In this document: in pieces, positions 37,221 through 45,264 of the stretch
Layout of the letters: each line of letters opens with the position of its first letter
How positions within the stretch are numbered: position 1 is the stretch's first letter
DNA from: VGJW01 sp035285595
GTDB lineage: Bacteria; Cyanobacteriota; Sericytochromatia; S15B-MN24; VGJW01
Length of the DNA: 64,000 bases
Direction: 5' to 3'
Assembly (NCBI GenBank): GCA_035285595.1
Contig: JAYKGV010000004.1
Coordinates: 5,537 to 69,536, forward strand
Notes under the pieces: model-generated
What the model saw: the letters and a program-made list of their open reading frames with translations, nothing else
Database searches by the model: none
Told to the model about the DNA's origin: nothing
Program-made: the position numbers and the translations under genes

Positions 37221-37751
37221 TCAGTCCCTGAGCTTTTCGTAGCGCGGACGTTGCCATGGTTTGAAGCGCAGGTACTCCTTGTCGAGTCGCTTCTGGATGA
37301 CGTTCAACCTGCTCTCTACATAACGTTCCAGCTCTTCGAACACCGGTTTCGCGAGGATTCGCTCTCTGCCGACCATTCGAACGAAGCGGTCGTGGTAGGG
37401 ATTCATCAGTTCCTGAAGCCGGAGGCCATACCAGGCTCTGATGACCTGGACCTCGCGAGCATGCTTGAAGCTATAGGTCGGCGGGTACTGGGCATCAAGG
37501 TAGTCGATTTGTGGCTGAAGCTCGGAAATGGCTCGGTCGAAGGAAGTGGGGCGGCGGGCCACCACCCTTCCCGCGGGACCCGGGGAGCGATAGGGGAAGG
37601 GGTCCTCGGGTTCGACCGGTGGCGGAGCGCAGCTTGCAGCACTCAGGACCAACAGCGGGGCAAGCAGTCTGAGACCTCGGTCGAGCAGCCCTCCACGATC
37701 GGCAGCGCGTGGCACCGCAGCCGGAGACGGGGCAGAGGTGGATTGATGCAA
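37221..37751 (-). CDS. Small lipoprotein of unknown function
   Basis: This protein of about 176 residues has a lipobox L-S-A-A-S-C near 36-41, a proline-rich linker and a charged helical region (about 65-175, rich in Arg, Glu and Tyr). No family is recognised. The start is uncertain: TTG 37751 is the outermost, and a GTG giving V-P-R-A-A-D-R is possible. It is convergent with the NagZ-like gene. Confidence 0.55.
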   Translation of the reverse strand: MHQSTSAPSPAAVPRAADRGGLLDRGLRLLAPLLVLSAASCAPPPVEPEDPFPYRSPGPAGRVVARRPTSFDRAISELQPQIDYLDAQYPPTYSFKHAREVQVIRAWYGLRLQELMNPYHDRFVRMVGRERILAKPVFEELERYVESRLNVIQKRLDKEYLRFKPWQRPRYEKLRD

Positions 37752-37835
37752 GGTGGTGTTGATCTTTTGCCCCGCATGAAGTTACTTGATGCAGGGCGAT
37801 TGGCGGTGCACCGCCATCCGGCTTCAAGCCACGGC

Positions 37836-38297
37836 TCAGTCTGCTGCCGAGCGGGCCCTCGCCTGAGCGCGCGCTACCCAGGCGGCCTGAACCTCCTCGG
37901 CCGATGCTCGGGCGCCAGGCAAAGGGACCTCGTTCTCGTCGCTCGTCGGCGCCGACCGCAGGGCCTCTTCGCCTGCTCGGGTGACCACATAGGGCTGGTT
38001 CATGCCGCAGCAGCCTTCCATAAAGGCCAATTCGGAATTCAAAGGGTCCGCGTGATCGGTCGCCAACGCCTTCTGTGACGAACAGCCTCCGCCCGCGCAG
38101 TTGCCGCAGGATCCGCTGTTCGCGTCAGGACCCAGATGATGGCACACACCCAGCACGGGGTCGTTCAGCCAGCCCGCGTCCTGCAGTTGGACGACCAGAG
38201 TTCCCGCCATCCAGGCGCTCAACCCGAAGTGACTTCGGATCTCGGTCAACCGGGCCCCGTCTCGCGCAGCCACCCACTTCAGCACTTCAAGCAGCAC
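37836..38297 (-). CDS. FeoC-like winged-helix protein with Cys-rich insert
   Basis: The 153 residues begin with a FeoC-type winged helix (M-L-L-E-V-L-K-W-V-A to about 45). A segment near 62-75 carries C-x2-C-x4-C (C-G-N-C-x4-C), plus H-H and later C-C, so an Fe-S cluster or metal site is plausible. The tail is charged. FeoC-like proteins sense iron/oxygen and are usually next to feoB, which is absent here. GTG 38297 is preceded by TTGACC-18-TAGGAT ending six bases upstream. It is divergent from selA with only 51 bases between the starts. Confidence 0.6.
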   Translation of the reverse strand: MLLEVLKWVAARDGARLTEIRSHFGLSAWMAGTLVVQLQDAGWLNDPVLGVCHHLGPDANSGSCGNCAGGGCSSQKALATDHADPLNSELAFMEGCCGMNQPYVVTRAGEEALRSAPTSDENEVPLPGARASAEEVQAAWVARAQARARSAAD

Positions 38298-38303
38298 CCT
38301 TGC

Positions 38304-38343
38304 ATCCTAGTCAGAGGGCCCGAACGGGGTCAAGCGCTAGAAT
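38304..38343. promoter_or_regulatory. Divergent promoter region of the FeoC-like gene and selA
   Basis: On the minus strand TTGACC (38333-38328) and TAGGAT (38309-38304), spacer 18, lead to GTG 38297. On the plus strand TAGAAT (38338-38343) ends five bases before the selA ATG at 38349. The elements lie next to each other, so RNA polymerase or a regulator on one side would affect the other. Confidence 0.5.
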
Positions 38344-38348
38344 GGAGC

Positions 38349-39749
38349 ATGGCCGACCCAAATCCCCGCCTCTCGCCACGGGCCTTGCCTGCCGTGGGGC
38401 GGTTCCTGCAGGCGCAGGATCTGGCCGATGTGCGACATCGCTTCGGTGACGCCGCTGTGGTGGCAGCGGCTCGGTCTGTCCTTGAAGAAGCCCGTCAGGC
38501 CTTGCGGGCGGGCAGCCTGCCCCCGCGGGGCGAGGATTGGAATACCTTGGTGCGGTCCCACCTCGAAGGCGTGGCGGAGCCGGCCCTGCGTCGCGTGGTC
38601 AATGGCACGGGGGTGGTGCTCAACACCAACCTTGGGCGGGCTCCCCTGGCCGAGGAGGTGGTCCAGGAGGCCATATCGGCCGCCGCCGGCTACTGCAATC
38701 TCGAGTTCGACCTTGAAACCGGTCATCGCGGGGATCGTCATCTGGTGGTGGAGGAGCATCTCTGTGCCTTGACCGGGGCCGAGGCTGCTCTTGTCGTCAA
38801 CAACAACGCGGCTGCCGTGCTGCTGGTCGTGGATGCCTTGGCCCGTGAGGGGGAGGTGGTGATGTCGCGTGGCGAATTGGTCGAGATCGGCGGATCCTTC
38901 CGGATTCCAGAGGTCATCGCGTCCTCCGGTGCCTTTCTTCGCGAGGTCGGTGCCACCAACCGCACCCGCCTCGGGGACTACGCCGCCGCGCTGGGCGAAC
39001 GGACGCGCCTCATCATGAAGTGCCATACCTCCAACTACCGAGTGGTCGGGTTCACCGGCGAAGTGTCGCGTACGGACCTGGTGGCGCTCGGTCGCAGTCG
39101 CGGCCTTCCCGTCGTCGAGGACCTCGGGTCGGGTTCGCTCGTTCCTCTTGCCCCCTTGGGCCTGCCCGATGAACCTACGGTACCAGCCGTGGTCGCCGCA
39201 GGTCTGGATCTGGTCACCTTCTCGGGCGATAAGCTGCTTGGGGGACCCCAGGCAGGCATGATCGTCGGGCGTCGGGAGCTGGTGGAGCGCTTGCGCAAGC
39301 GCCCGTTGCTGCGTGCGTTTCGCTGCGACAAGTTCACCTTGGCCTTGCTGGAAGCGACCTTGCGCCGCTACCGAATGGGGTATTCTCCCGTCCAGACGCT
39401 GCCCGCACTGAAATTGCTGGCCGCTTCGGCGGAGGCGCTCGAGCCCGTCGCGCGGGCGTTGGCCTCTGGTTTGGCCGCCGATGGCTGGCCGGCCGAGGCG
39501 GTGCCCTCCATGTCGATGCCGGGCGGCGGTGCCCTGCCTGCCACCGAGGTTCCCAGTTGGGCGGTACGTGTGAGCTGTCCCGCGGGGGGCCTTGGTGCCG
39601 ACGACTTGGCTGCCGCCCTAAGGCGAGGTCATGTGCCGGTCGTGGGAAGAAGGCGCGACGGGGCGTTCTGGCTGGACGTGCGCAGCTTCTTGCCGGGTGA
39701 CCTGGAGCGTGTGCGATCGGCCTTCGAAGCGCTCGGGGGCCGGATATGA
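38349..39749 (+). CDS. selA: L-seryl-tRNA(Sec) selenium transferase SelA
   Basis: This 466-residue PLP enzyme converts Ser-tRNA(Sec) to Sec-tRNA(Sec) using selenophosphate. The sequence has the SelA core: N-G-T-G-V-V-L-N-T-N-L-G-R-A-P-L near 82-97, E-I-G-G-S-F-R-I-P, and the PLP lysine in F-S-G-D-K-L-L-G-G-P-Q-A-G near 295-307. ATG 38349 directly follows a -10-like element. It overlaps selB by ATGA. selD and the tRNA(Sec) gene are not in the window. Confidence 0.95.
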   Translation: MADPNPRLSPRALPAVGRFLQAQDLADVRHRFGDAAVVAAARSVLEEARQALRAGSLPPRGEDWNTLVRSHLEGVAEPALRRVVNGTGVVLNTNLGRAPLAEEVVQEAISAAAGYCNLEFDLETGHRGDRHLVVEEHLCALTGAEAALVVNNNAAAVLLVVDALAREGEVVMSRGELVEIGGSFRIPEVIASSGAFLREVGATNRTRLGDYAAALGERTRLIMKCHTSNYRVVGFTGEVSRTDLVALGRSRGLPVVEDLGSGSLVPLAPLGLPDEPTVPAVVAAGLDLVTFSGDKLLGGPQAGMIVGRRELVERLRKRPLLRAFRCDKFTLALLEATLRRYRMGYSPVQTLPALKLLAASAEALEPVARALASGLAADGWPAEAVPSMSMPGGGALPATEVPSWAVRVSCPAGGLGADDLAAALRRGHVPVVGRRRDGAFWLDVRSFLPGDLERVRSAFEALGGRI

Positions 39750-41605
39750 CCGCAAACCGTGTCCCGATTGTGATCGGGACGGCGGGCCACGTGGATCATG
39801 GCAAGACCTCCCTGGTTCGCCAGCTGACGGGTGTGGATACCGATCGTCTGATCGAGGAGCAACGCCGAGGCCTTACGATCGATCTGGGATTCGCGGCGAT
39901 GACGTTGCCTTCAGGGCGGGTGGCCAGCGTGGTCGATGTCCCGGGCCACGAGCGCTTTCTCAAGAACATGCTGGCCGGGGTGGGCGGCATGGATCTGGTG
40001 TTGCTGGTGGTCGCCGCCGACGATGGGGTCATGCCGCAGACCCGGGAGCATCTCCTCATTCTGGAGTTGTTGGGTCTGCCCGCCGGTCTTATCGTGATGA
40101 CCAAGACGGATCTCGCAGGGGAAGATTTACGGGAATTGGCCGAGGGGGACATCCGGGAGGGCCTGCGCGGCACTTCGTGGGCCGAGGCGCCGTTGTTTCC
40201 GGTGTCTAATGTGACAGGTGAGGGATTGGAGCCGTTGATCCGCGAGATGGACGAGCGGACCGGCGCACGAGTATCGCGCCCCGCTGGCGGCTCCGTACGC
40301 CTCGCGGTGGATCGCGTCTTCGTGCGACAAGGCTTCGGGACGGTGGTCACCGGGACGTTGACCTCGGGCACGCTGCGCGAGGGAGCCGCGCTCGTTCTCG
40401 AACCCGGCGGTCATCGTGTCCGCGTCAGGGGCTTGCAGGTCCACGGTGAAGCGCTGTCCGAAGTTCCTGCGGGTCATCGTGTGGCGGTCAACCTGGCGAC
40501 CACGGGCACCCCTGAGGTCGTGCGCGGCCATTGGTTGCTTGCGCCCGACACCTTGGTTTCCTCCGAGGTCCTGGATGTCCACATGCTGGCGGCAGCGCAC
40601 GATGTACGGCACGGCGAGCGCGTGCGTCTCCATCACGGCACGCGCGAGGTGTTCGGCCGCGTGGCCCTCGCGGAGGGCACACGCTTGCCTGCAGGGGCTG
40701 CGGGGCTGGGGCAGCTGCTGCTCGAGCAACCCCTCTGGGCGGATTTCGGCGACAGGCTGGTCCTGAGACATTACGATCCCGGTTACGTGGTGGGTGGAGC
40801 CCGGGTCGTGGCGCCTGCCGGGCAGCGCCTGCGTCGGCGAGACCAGCAGGGCTGGGCACGGCTGGCTGCCGCCGCGGACGGCCGCTGGCACGACCGGCTG
40901 GCGATCGTGCTCGTCGACCGTGGGTGGACTCCTTTGTCGGTGGAGGAGGCGCGGGCCATGGTACCTGCTGACCACAGGTCCGGAATTCCGGCCGACCTCG
41001 AGGCGAAGGACCTCTGGTTGTCCACCGCGCATGGTGGTCTTCATCCCGGACGGCTGGACGAGCTGGATGGCCTCTTGCGAAAGCTGCTTGCCGAGTTGCC
41101 CGCGCATCGTCGGCTGATCCGGCGCGAGGAGTTGCAAGGCAGGGTCCGTGTGCAGGCTTCTGTCCTGGGAGAGATGTTGGCTCGTCTCCCGGACTGGGAG
41201 GTGCGCGGCCGCTGGATCGTCCCGTCTGGCACGGAACGGCGGGTGCCCGACGAGGTGACGGTCGCTTGGGAGCGCATTCAGGCCCTTGCGGTGCCCTATC
41301 GTGGTCTACTCGACCGCGGGGAGGCACAGCGCGAGGCGCCCCCGATTGTTGCGGACCTGCTCGACGAGGCCTTGGCCCTGGGGGATTGGTTGGACCTCGG
41401 GCAAGATATCCTGGTGCATCGAACGGAATGGGAGGCCTGGCAGGCAAGGGTTCGAGAGGTTCTAGCGGGTCAAGGCGGTACCTCTACGGCCGCGATTCGC
41501 GAAGCTCTCGGGCTCACCCGCCGATTCATCGTTCCCCTGCTCGAGGCGATGGATGCCCGTGGACTGACCAGGCGGAACGGAGAGTCGCGTCAGTGGGTGG
41601 AATGA
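39746..41605 (+). CDS. selB: Selenocysteine-specific elongation factor SelB
   Basis: This 619-residue GTPase has G1 G-H-V-D-H-G-K-T-S near 14-22, G3 D-V-P-G-H-E-R-F near 64-71, G4 T-K-T-D near 118, EF-Tu-like beta-barrel domains to about 340, and a C-terminal winged-helix array that reads SECIS elements. It brings Sec-tRNA(Sec) to UGA codons. Length is typical for bacterial SelB. It is coupled to selA and to the following methyltransferase by ATGA overlaps. Confidence 0.95.
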   Translation: MTANRVPIVIGTAGHVDHGKTSLVRQLTGVDTDRLIEEQRRGLTIDLGFAAMTLPSGRVASVVDVPGHERFLKNMLAGVGGMDLVLLVVAADDGVMPQTREHLLILELLGLPAGLIVMTKTDLAGEDLRELAEGDIREGLRGTSWAEAPLFPVSNVTGEGLEPLIREMDERTGARVSRPAGGSVRLAVDRVFVRQGFGTVVTGTLTSGTLREGAALVLEPGGHRVRVRGLQVHGEALSEVPAGHRVAVNLATTGTPEVVRGHWLLAPDTLVSSEVLDVHMLAAAHDVRHGERVRLHHGTREVFGRVALAEGTRLPAGAAGLGQLLLEQPLWADFGDRLVLRHYDPGYVVGGARVVAPAGQRLRRRDQQGWARLAAAADGRWHDRLAIVLVDRGWTPLSVEEARAMVPADHRSGIPADLEAKDLWLSTAHGGLHPGRLDELDGLLRKLLAELPAHRRLIRREELQGRVRVQASVLGEMLARLPDWEVRGRWIVPSGTERRVPDEVTVAWERIQALAVPYRGLLDRGEAQREAPPIVADLLDEALALGDWLDLGQDILVHRTEWEAWQARVREVLAGQGGTSTAAIREALGLTRRFIVPLLEAMDARGLTRRNGESRQWVE

Positions 41606-42315
41606 GGGATCGGGTCGTCCTCGTTCGACCGACCTTGCCGGACAACGTGGGCATGGTGGCGCGTGCCATGGCGGCGTGGGGTTGGTCGGACCTTGTGCTC
41701 GTGGGGGGTGTCGCGCCCCTGCACCCGTTGGCCTTGGCGGCTGCGCCAGGCGGGGAGGACGTGTTGCGGGCGGCCCGAGTCGTCGCGACCCTGCCCGAGG
41801 CTCTGGAGGGAACGGGGCGTGCCTTCGGGACGACGGCCAAGATCCTGCACCGACCGGCAGGTGTGACCCTGGATCCACGCGAGGCCCTCGCCATGCCCGA
41901 AGGCGAGAACCCTACCGCCTGGGTTTTCGGGTCCGAACGAACGGGCTTGTCGGTGGAAGAGCGGGAGTGCGTGGCGTGGCTCGTCCGTTTGCCGGCACCA
42001 GGTCCCAGCCTGAATCTGGCCCAGGCCGTTACTGCGTTACTGACCCTCGTGACGATGCATCGGGACATCCCGGACCAATTGAACCCAGCGGGACGGACCG
42101 ACCGACCAAGTCACTCACCTTGGGTCGACGAAGCCACACGTGCGGCACTGGTGGCCGCACTGAGGGCCTACCTGGGATGTTCGCCCGTCGACGCCCGAGC
42201 CAAGGTCATGCTGCTGAGCCGCATGTTGGATCGCCTGCCGTTGGCTCCGGACGAACGCGGACTGGCTGCGGCTCTGGTGGGCCGAGCCCGTCGCATCTCC
42301 CTGAATGAACCCTGA
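41602..42315 (+). CDS. trmJ: SpoU/TrmH-family RNA 2'-O-methyltransferase, TrmJ-like
   Basis: This 237-residue SPOUT protein begins with V-L-V-R-P-T-L-P-D-N-V-G-M-V-A-R-A-M and has the knot motifs F-G-S-E-R-T-G-L near 110 and L-N-L-A-Q-A-V near 140, as in TrmJ, which methylates position 32 of tRNAs. The C-terminal extension is of TrmJ length. It overlaps selB by ATGA, so it belongs to the selA-selB unit; GTG 41593 is an alternative start. The specific target is not certain. Confidence 0.8.
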   Translation: MRDRVVLVRPTLPDNVGMVARAMAAWGWSDLVLVGGVAPLHPLALAAAPGGEDVLRAARVVATLPEALEGTGRAFGTTAKILHRPAGVTLDPREALAMPEGENPTAWVFGSERTGLSVEERECVAWLVRLPAPGPSLNLAQAVTALLTLVTMHRDIPDQLNPAGRTDRPSHSPWVDEATRAALVAALRAYLGCSPVDARAKVMLLSRMLDRLPLAPDERGLAAALVGRARRISLNEP

Positions 42316-42339
42316 GCCAGAGGTGGATATTCGACGCGG

Positions 42340-42522
42340 TCAGTACCAATGATAGGTCAGCGTCTGACGCAGCTCGCGAACGGGTCTGGCCTCTTCGGCG
42401 GGCAGAAACTCCTCCTCGGCGCACGTCGTCTGTGGGGCCTCGTCAAATCCGGCCCGGGCCAGCATGGCGGGGGCGAGGAGCGTATCGATCTCGGCGGGGG
42501 TCGGCATCATCACGGGGGACAT
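42340..42522 (-). CDS. Small acidic protein of unknown function
   Basis: It has 60 residues, no signal peptide, an acidic stretch E-E-E-F-L-P-A-E-E-A-R-P and an aromatic end Y-H-W-Y. GGAGG lies eight bases before the ATG, which supports real expression. No family is recognised. Confidence 0.5.
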   Translation of the reverse strand: MSPVMMPTPAEIDTLLAPAMLARAGFDEAPQTTCAEEEFLPAEEARPVRELRQTLTYHWY

Positions 42523-42601
42523 GGCTGAACCTCCAGAAAAAGAACAGGCAACACCATCTTAACACTTGCTTTGCACGAAGCAAGCGCCTCCGAACCGAGA
42601 T

Positions 42602-43039
42602 TTACCCCGAGGTGGTGGTCAGCAAGGCACGATCGCCGTGGTGGGCGGTGACCACCGTGCGAATTCCGCCCCGCACGGCGAAGTCCCCCACCACCTGCAT
42701 GGCGCGAGGCGCCACGGTGGCCACGAGATCGTCAAGAATCCGGTTGGTCACGTCCTCGTGGAAAGCGCCCGTGTTTCGGTAGCTGGCCATGTAGAGCTTC
42801 AGGGACTTGAGCTCGACGCACGTACGGTCCGGTACATAGGTGATGGTGAAGGTGGCGAAATCCGGTTGGCTCGTGATCGGGCAAATGCAGGTGAACTCGG
42901 GACAGTCGAACCGGATGGCGTAATCTCGACCGGGACGAGGATTTTCGAAGCGTTCGAGGATGGAGACTGAAGGGGAGGGGGGCGTGGGGACCTGTTGGCC
43001 CAGGGCGGAGAGCTGTGTCATGCCTGCATGATCCCACAT
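42602..43039 (-). CDS. queF: NADPH-dependent 7-cyano-7-deazaguanine reductase QueF (short type)
   Basis: The 145 residues match unimodular QueF: the catalytic Cys in C-I-C-P-I-T-S-Q-P-D-F near 54-64, the QueF motif E-L-K-S-L-K-L-Y near 80-87, F-H-E-D, and the final R-G-G-I-R. It reduces preQ0 to preQ1 for queuosine synthesis; QueG of the same pathway is at 12-13 kb. ATG 43039 has GAGG five bases upstream; ATG 43021 is possible. It lies directly downstream of the GT-B-like gene. Confidence 0.92.
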   Translation of the reverse strand: MWDHAGMTQLSALGQQVPTPPSPSVSILERFENPRPGRDYAIRFDCPEFTCICPITSQPDFATFTITYVPDRTCVELKSLKLYMASYRNTGAFHEDVTNRILDDLVATVAPRAMQVVGDFAVRGGIRTVVTAHHGDRALLTTTSG

Positions 43040-43046
43040 GGTGGCC

Positions 43047-44231
43047 TCAATCGGGAGGGCGCGGGCCCGTGACCTGTTCCAGCAGGAACTCGGCGGCAGC
43101 CAGGAGACGAGCCAGCGCACCCCCGTCCATCCGGACAAGATAGTCGCGAAGGTGCCTCGGGTCGGGATCCCCCGCCAGAAGCCGATCGAGGTGTTCTTCC
43201 AGGACCGGTCCGAGATAAGCGAGGGGATCTCGCAGCACGACGTGCCCGGTCGCGTGCATGAAGTCGGGCGCGTAGGGGGCATCGGGTGGCACCACGGCCA
43301 CGGTCGGTATGCCCAGAGACGCCGCTTGCAGGCCCAGCGTATGGCCACCCGTGAGCACCAGGCTGCTGCCCAGCAACCAGGTGCCCATCGGCAGGCGCGC
43401 CAGCGTCCGTGTCCCGAGCACGGGCGGGGCCTGAGGCAGCGTGCCGGTCGCAGCTTCACGGAACAGGCGGGCAACCGTCGCGTCCTCTCCTGGCGTTGGC
43501 CAGACCACCGGCTGAAGGCCGCGAGAGTGCAACACGGCCAGAAGGGTGCTTGTCATGGTTTGCAGCCGGGACTCGGGCCACCAATGCGGCTTCAAGCCGA
43601 GATGAACCAGCGCCGTGCGGGTTCTTGGCGGAAGACCGAGTACCCTATTGACGGCCTGTGACGCCCGGAATCTCAACTCACGCTGCCGCGCCGGCAGGCC
43701 ATCGCCGACCGGGTCCACGGCCGCAAGCAGCTCCTCAAGCGCCGGGGAGCCGGTCACCACGGCGCGACAGCCTGCAGGCAGCGCCTCCCTGAAACCCTCT
43801 CCCCAGATGGCCAAGGCATCCCATCCCAGGTCCTGGATGGGGTCCGGCGAGTCTTTCCCTCCGCTCTCGAGCGCGTGGTCGGGATCCGGCGCGGGGCGGG
43901 CAAGGGGGTGGAACGCACCTCGCTGCACCGCCAGAACCAGAGCGCCTCTGGCCCTTTCCCTGACCACCTGAGTCATGGCCCAGTCGGGCAACGGATGACC
44001 CGGGTCGGCGTGCACGAGCAAAAGGTCAGGCCTTGGACCCGCAGCCCGCAGGAAGGCCGAGCGCAGCAACGGGACCGGACCCGACCGAATGCCTCGGCGC
44101 TTACCCCAGCGACGCAGGCTGACGATTTCGGGTCGGGTCCGCTCGGGCGACAGGCCGCGCAGGATCGGGAGCAGCACCGCATCGGCGGCGGCGTCATGGC
44201 AGATGGCCTGCACGGTGGCCCGGGGCAGCAT
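43047..44231 (-). CDS. GT-B-fold glycosyltransferase-like protein
   Basis: The 394 residues look like the GT-B/UDP-GlcNAc 2-epimerase fold: an N-terminal alpha/beta half with D-L-L-L-V-H-A-D-P-G-H, and a C-terminal half with T-A-L-V-H-L-G-L-K-P near 205 and G-S-S-L-V-L-T-G-G-H-T-L-G-L-Q-A-A-S-L-G-I-P-T-type sugar-nucleotide loop near 290-320. The exact reaction is not known. The start is taken at 44231; an in-frame ATG at 44279 has no support. Eight bases upstream of queF. Confidence 0.55.
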   Translation of the reverse strand: MLPRATVQAICHDAAADAVLLPILRGLSPERTRPEIVSLRRWGKRRGIRSGPVPLLRSAFLRAAGPRPDLLLVHADPGHPLPDWAMTQVVRERARGALVLAVQRGAFHPLARPAPDPDHALESGGKDSPDPIQDLGWDALAIWGEGFREALPAGCRAVVTGSPALEELLAAVDPVGDGLPARQRELRFRASQAVNRVLGLPPRTRTALVHLGLKPHWWPESRLQTMTSTLLAVLHSRGLQPVVWPTPGEDATVARLFREAATGTLPQAPPVLGTRTLARLPMGTWLLGSSLVLTGGHTLGLQAASLGIPTVAVVPPDAPYAPDFMHATGHVVLRDPLAYLGPVLEEHLDRLLAGDPDPRHLRDYLVRMDGGALARLLAAAEFLLEQVTGPRPPD

Positions 44232-44291
44232 GGTTCCAGAATCCCACGAATCCCGCTGCCGCCGCAGTGTCGGCTGCACGCCCGAAAGGCG

Positions 44292-45206
44292 TCAACCCGC
44301 CGGGGTCGGCCCTCGCAGGATCAGCAGCGGGGCGGGCGCGTGGCGAATCAGGTGGTCGGCCACGCTTCCCAGGAAGGCCCGGGCCACGAGGGAGCGAGCG
44401 TGGGTGGCCAGCACCACCAAGCCTGGCCGTCGGGTCCTGACCCAGTCGGCGAGAGTGGTCGAGGCAGGTCCCATGAGCAGGTGCGTGGCAACCTTGCCGC
44501 CCAGCAGGGTAGCGGCGTGAGTCAACAGGGCCCTGGCGGATGCGGCCTCGAGGGTGGCCATGGCTTCCCAGTCGACCAGAGGACCTCCCATGGCCTGACC
44601 TGCCGGAAGGATCGGCGGGGGGTGCAGGGCGGTCACCACTTCAAGCGGATGATCGTCGAGGACCAGCAGTTTTCGGCTGGCAGGAATGAGCAGGTCTGCC
44701 ATGGCTTCACTGTCCACCAGGTATGCCACGCATCCCTTGGGCTCCGGAGGCGGGGCTCGATCTGGGATGAGCAACACCGGGCAGGACGCGTGGCGGATGA
44801 GGTGGTCGGCCACGCTACCCAGAAGAACCCTCGAAACCCCTCCCCGACCGTGGGTTCCCAGCACCACGAGGTCTGGCCCGTGGTGAGCGAGCCAGTCCTG
44901 CAGACGGGTCGCCGGATCACCGTGCAAGAGATGGCCGACCGGCGGACCCGCGTCTCCTGCACCGTGGGCCGAAAGGCGTGCGAGGGCAAGATCCAGCTGG
45001 ATGCGGCCTTCCTCTTCTGCGGCCTGGACGAGGTCGGCTTCAGGGAGATACGGGGTGCCCAGCGCCACCGTCATGCCGACGGATTGCACAGGCGGGACGA
45101 CCACCAGTACGTGATCGCGACGCCCGGGTTGTTTCAGCCACGGTGGAGCCTCGGCGAGGGCCCTGTCGGCCGTGGAACTGCCGTCCGCGCACCAAGCGAT
45201 GTCCAT
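44292..45206 (-). CDS. Tandem universal stress protein (UspA)
   Basis: This 304-residue protein has two Usp domains (about 1-150 and 155-300). The first keeps the ATP-binding G-x2-G-x9-G-S loop (G-T-H-G-R-G-G-x6-G-S). In the second the loop reads A-T-H-A-R-S-L, so ATP binding is doubtful, while the following G-S-V-A-D-H-L-I-R-H-A is nearly identical in both. Tandem Usps act in stress responses. The ATG has TAACCT seven bases upstream and no Shine-Dalgarno. Confidence 0.85.
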   Translation of the reverse strand: MDIAWCADGSSTADRALAEAPPWLKQPGRRDHVLVVVPPVQSVGMTVALGTPYLPEADLVQAAEEEGRIQLDLALARLSAHGAGDAGPPVGHLLHGDPATRLQDWLAHHGPDLVVLGTHGRGGVSRVLLGSVADHLIRHASCPVLLIPDRAPPPEPKGCVAYLVDSEAMADLLIPASRKLLVLDDHPLEVVTALHPPPILPAGQAMGGPLVDWEAMATLEAASARALLTHAATLLGGKVATHLLMGPASTTLADWVRTRRPGLVVLATHARSLVARAFLGSVADHLIRHAPAPLLILRGPTPAG

Positions 45207-45213
45207 GCCGGCA

Positions 45214-45219
45214 AGGTTA
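45214..45219 (-). promoter_or_regulatory. TAACCT -10-like element before the Usp gene
   Basis: The minus strand reads TAACCT ending seven bases before ATG 45206; a TTGAAG lies 21 bases further upstream, which is a long spacer. Confidence 0.35.
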
Positions 45220-45264
45220 GCACAGTGGTCTGCGGGGTAACTTCAAGCGGGGGGAACGCAGAGT

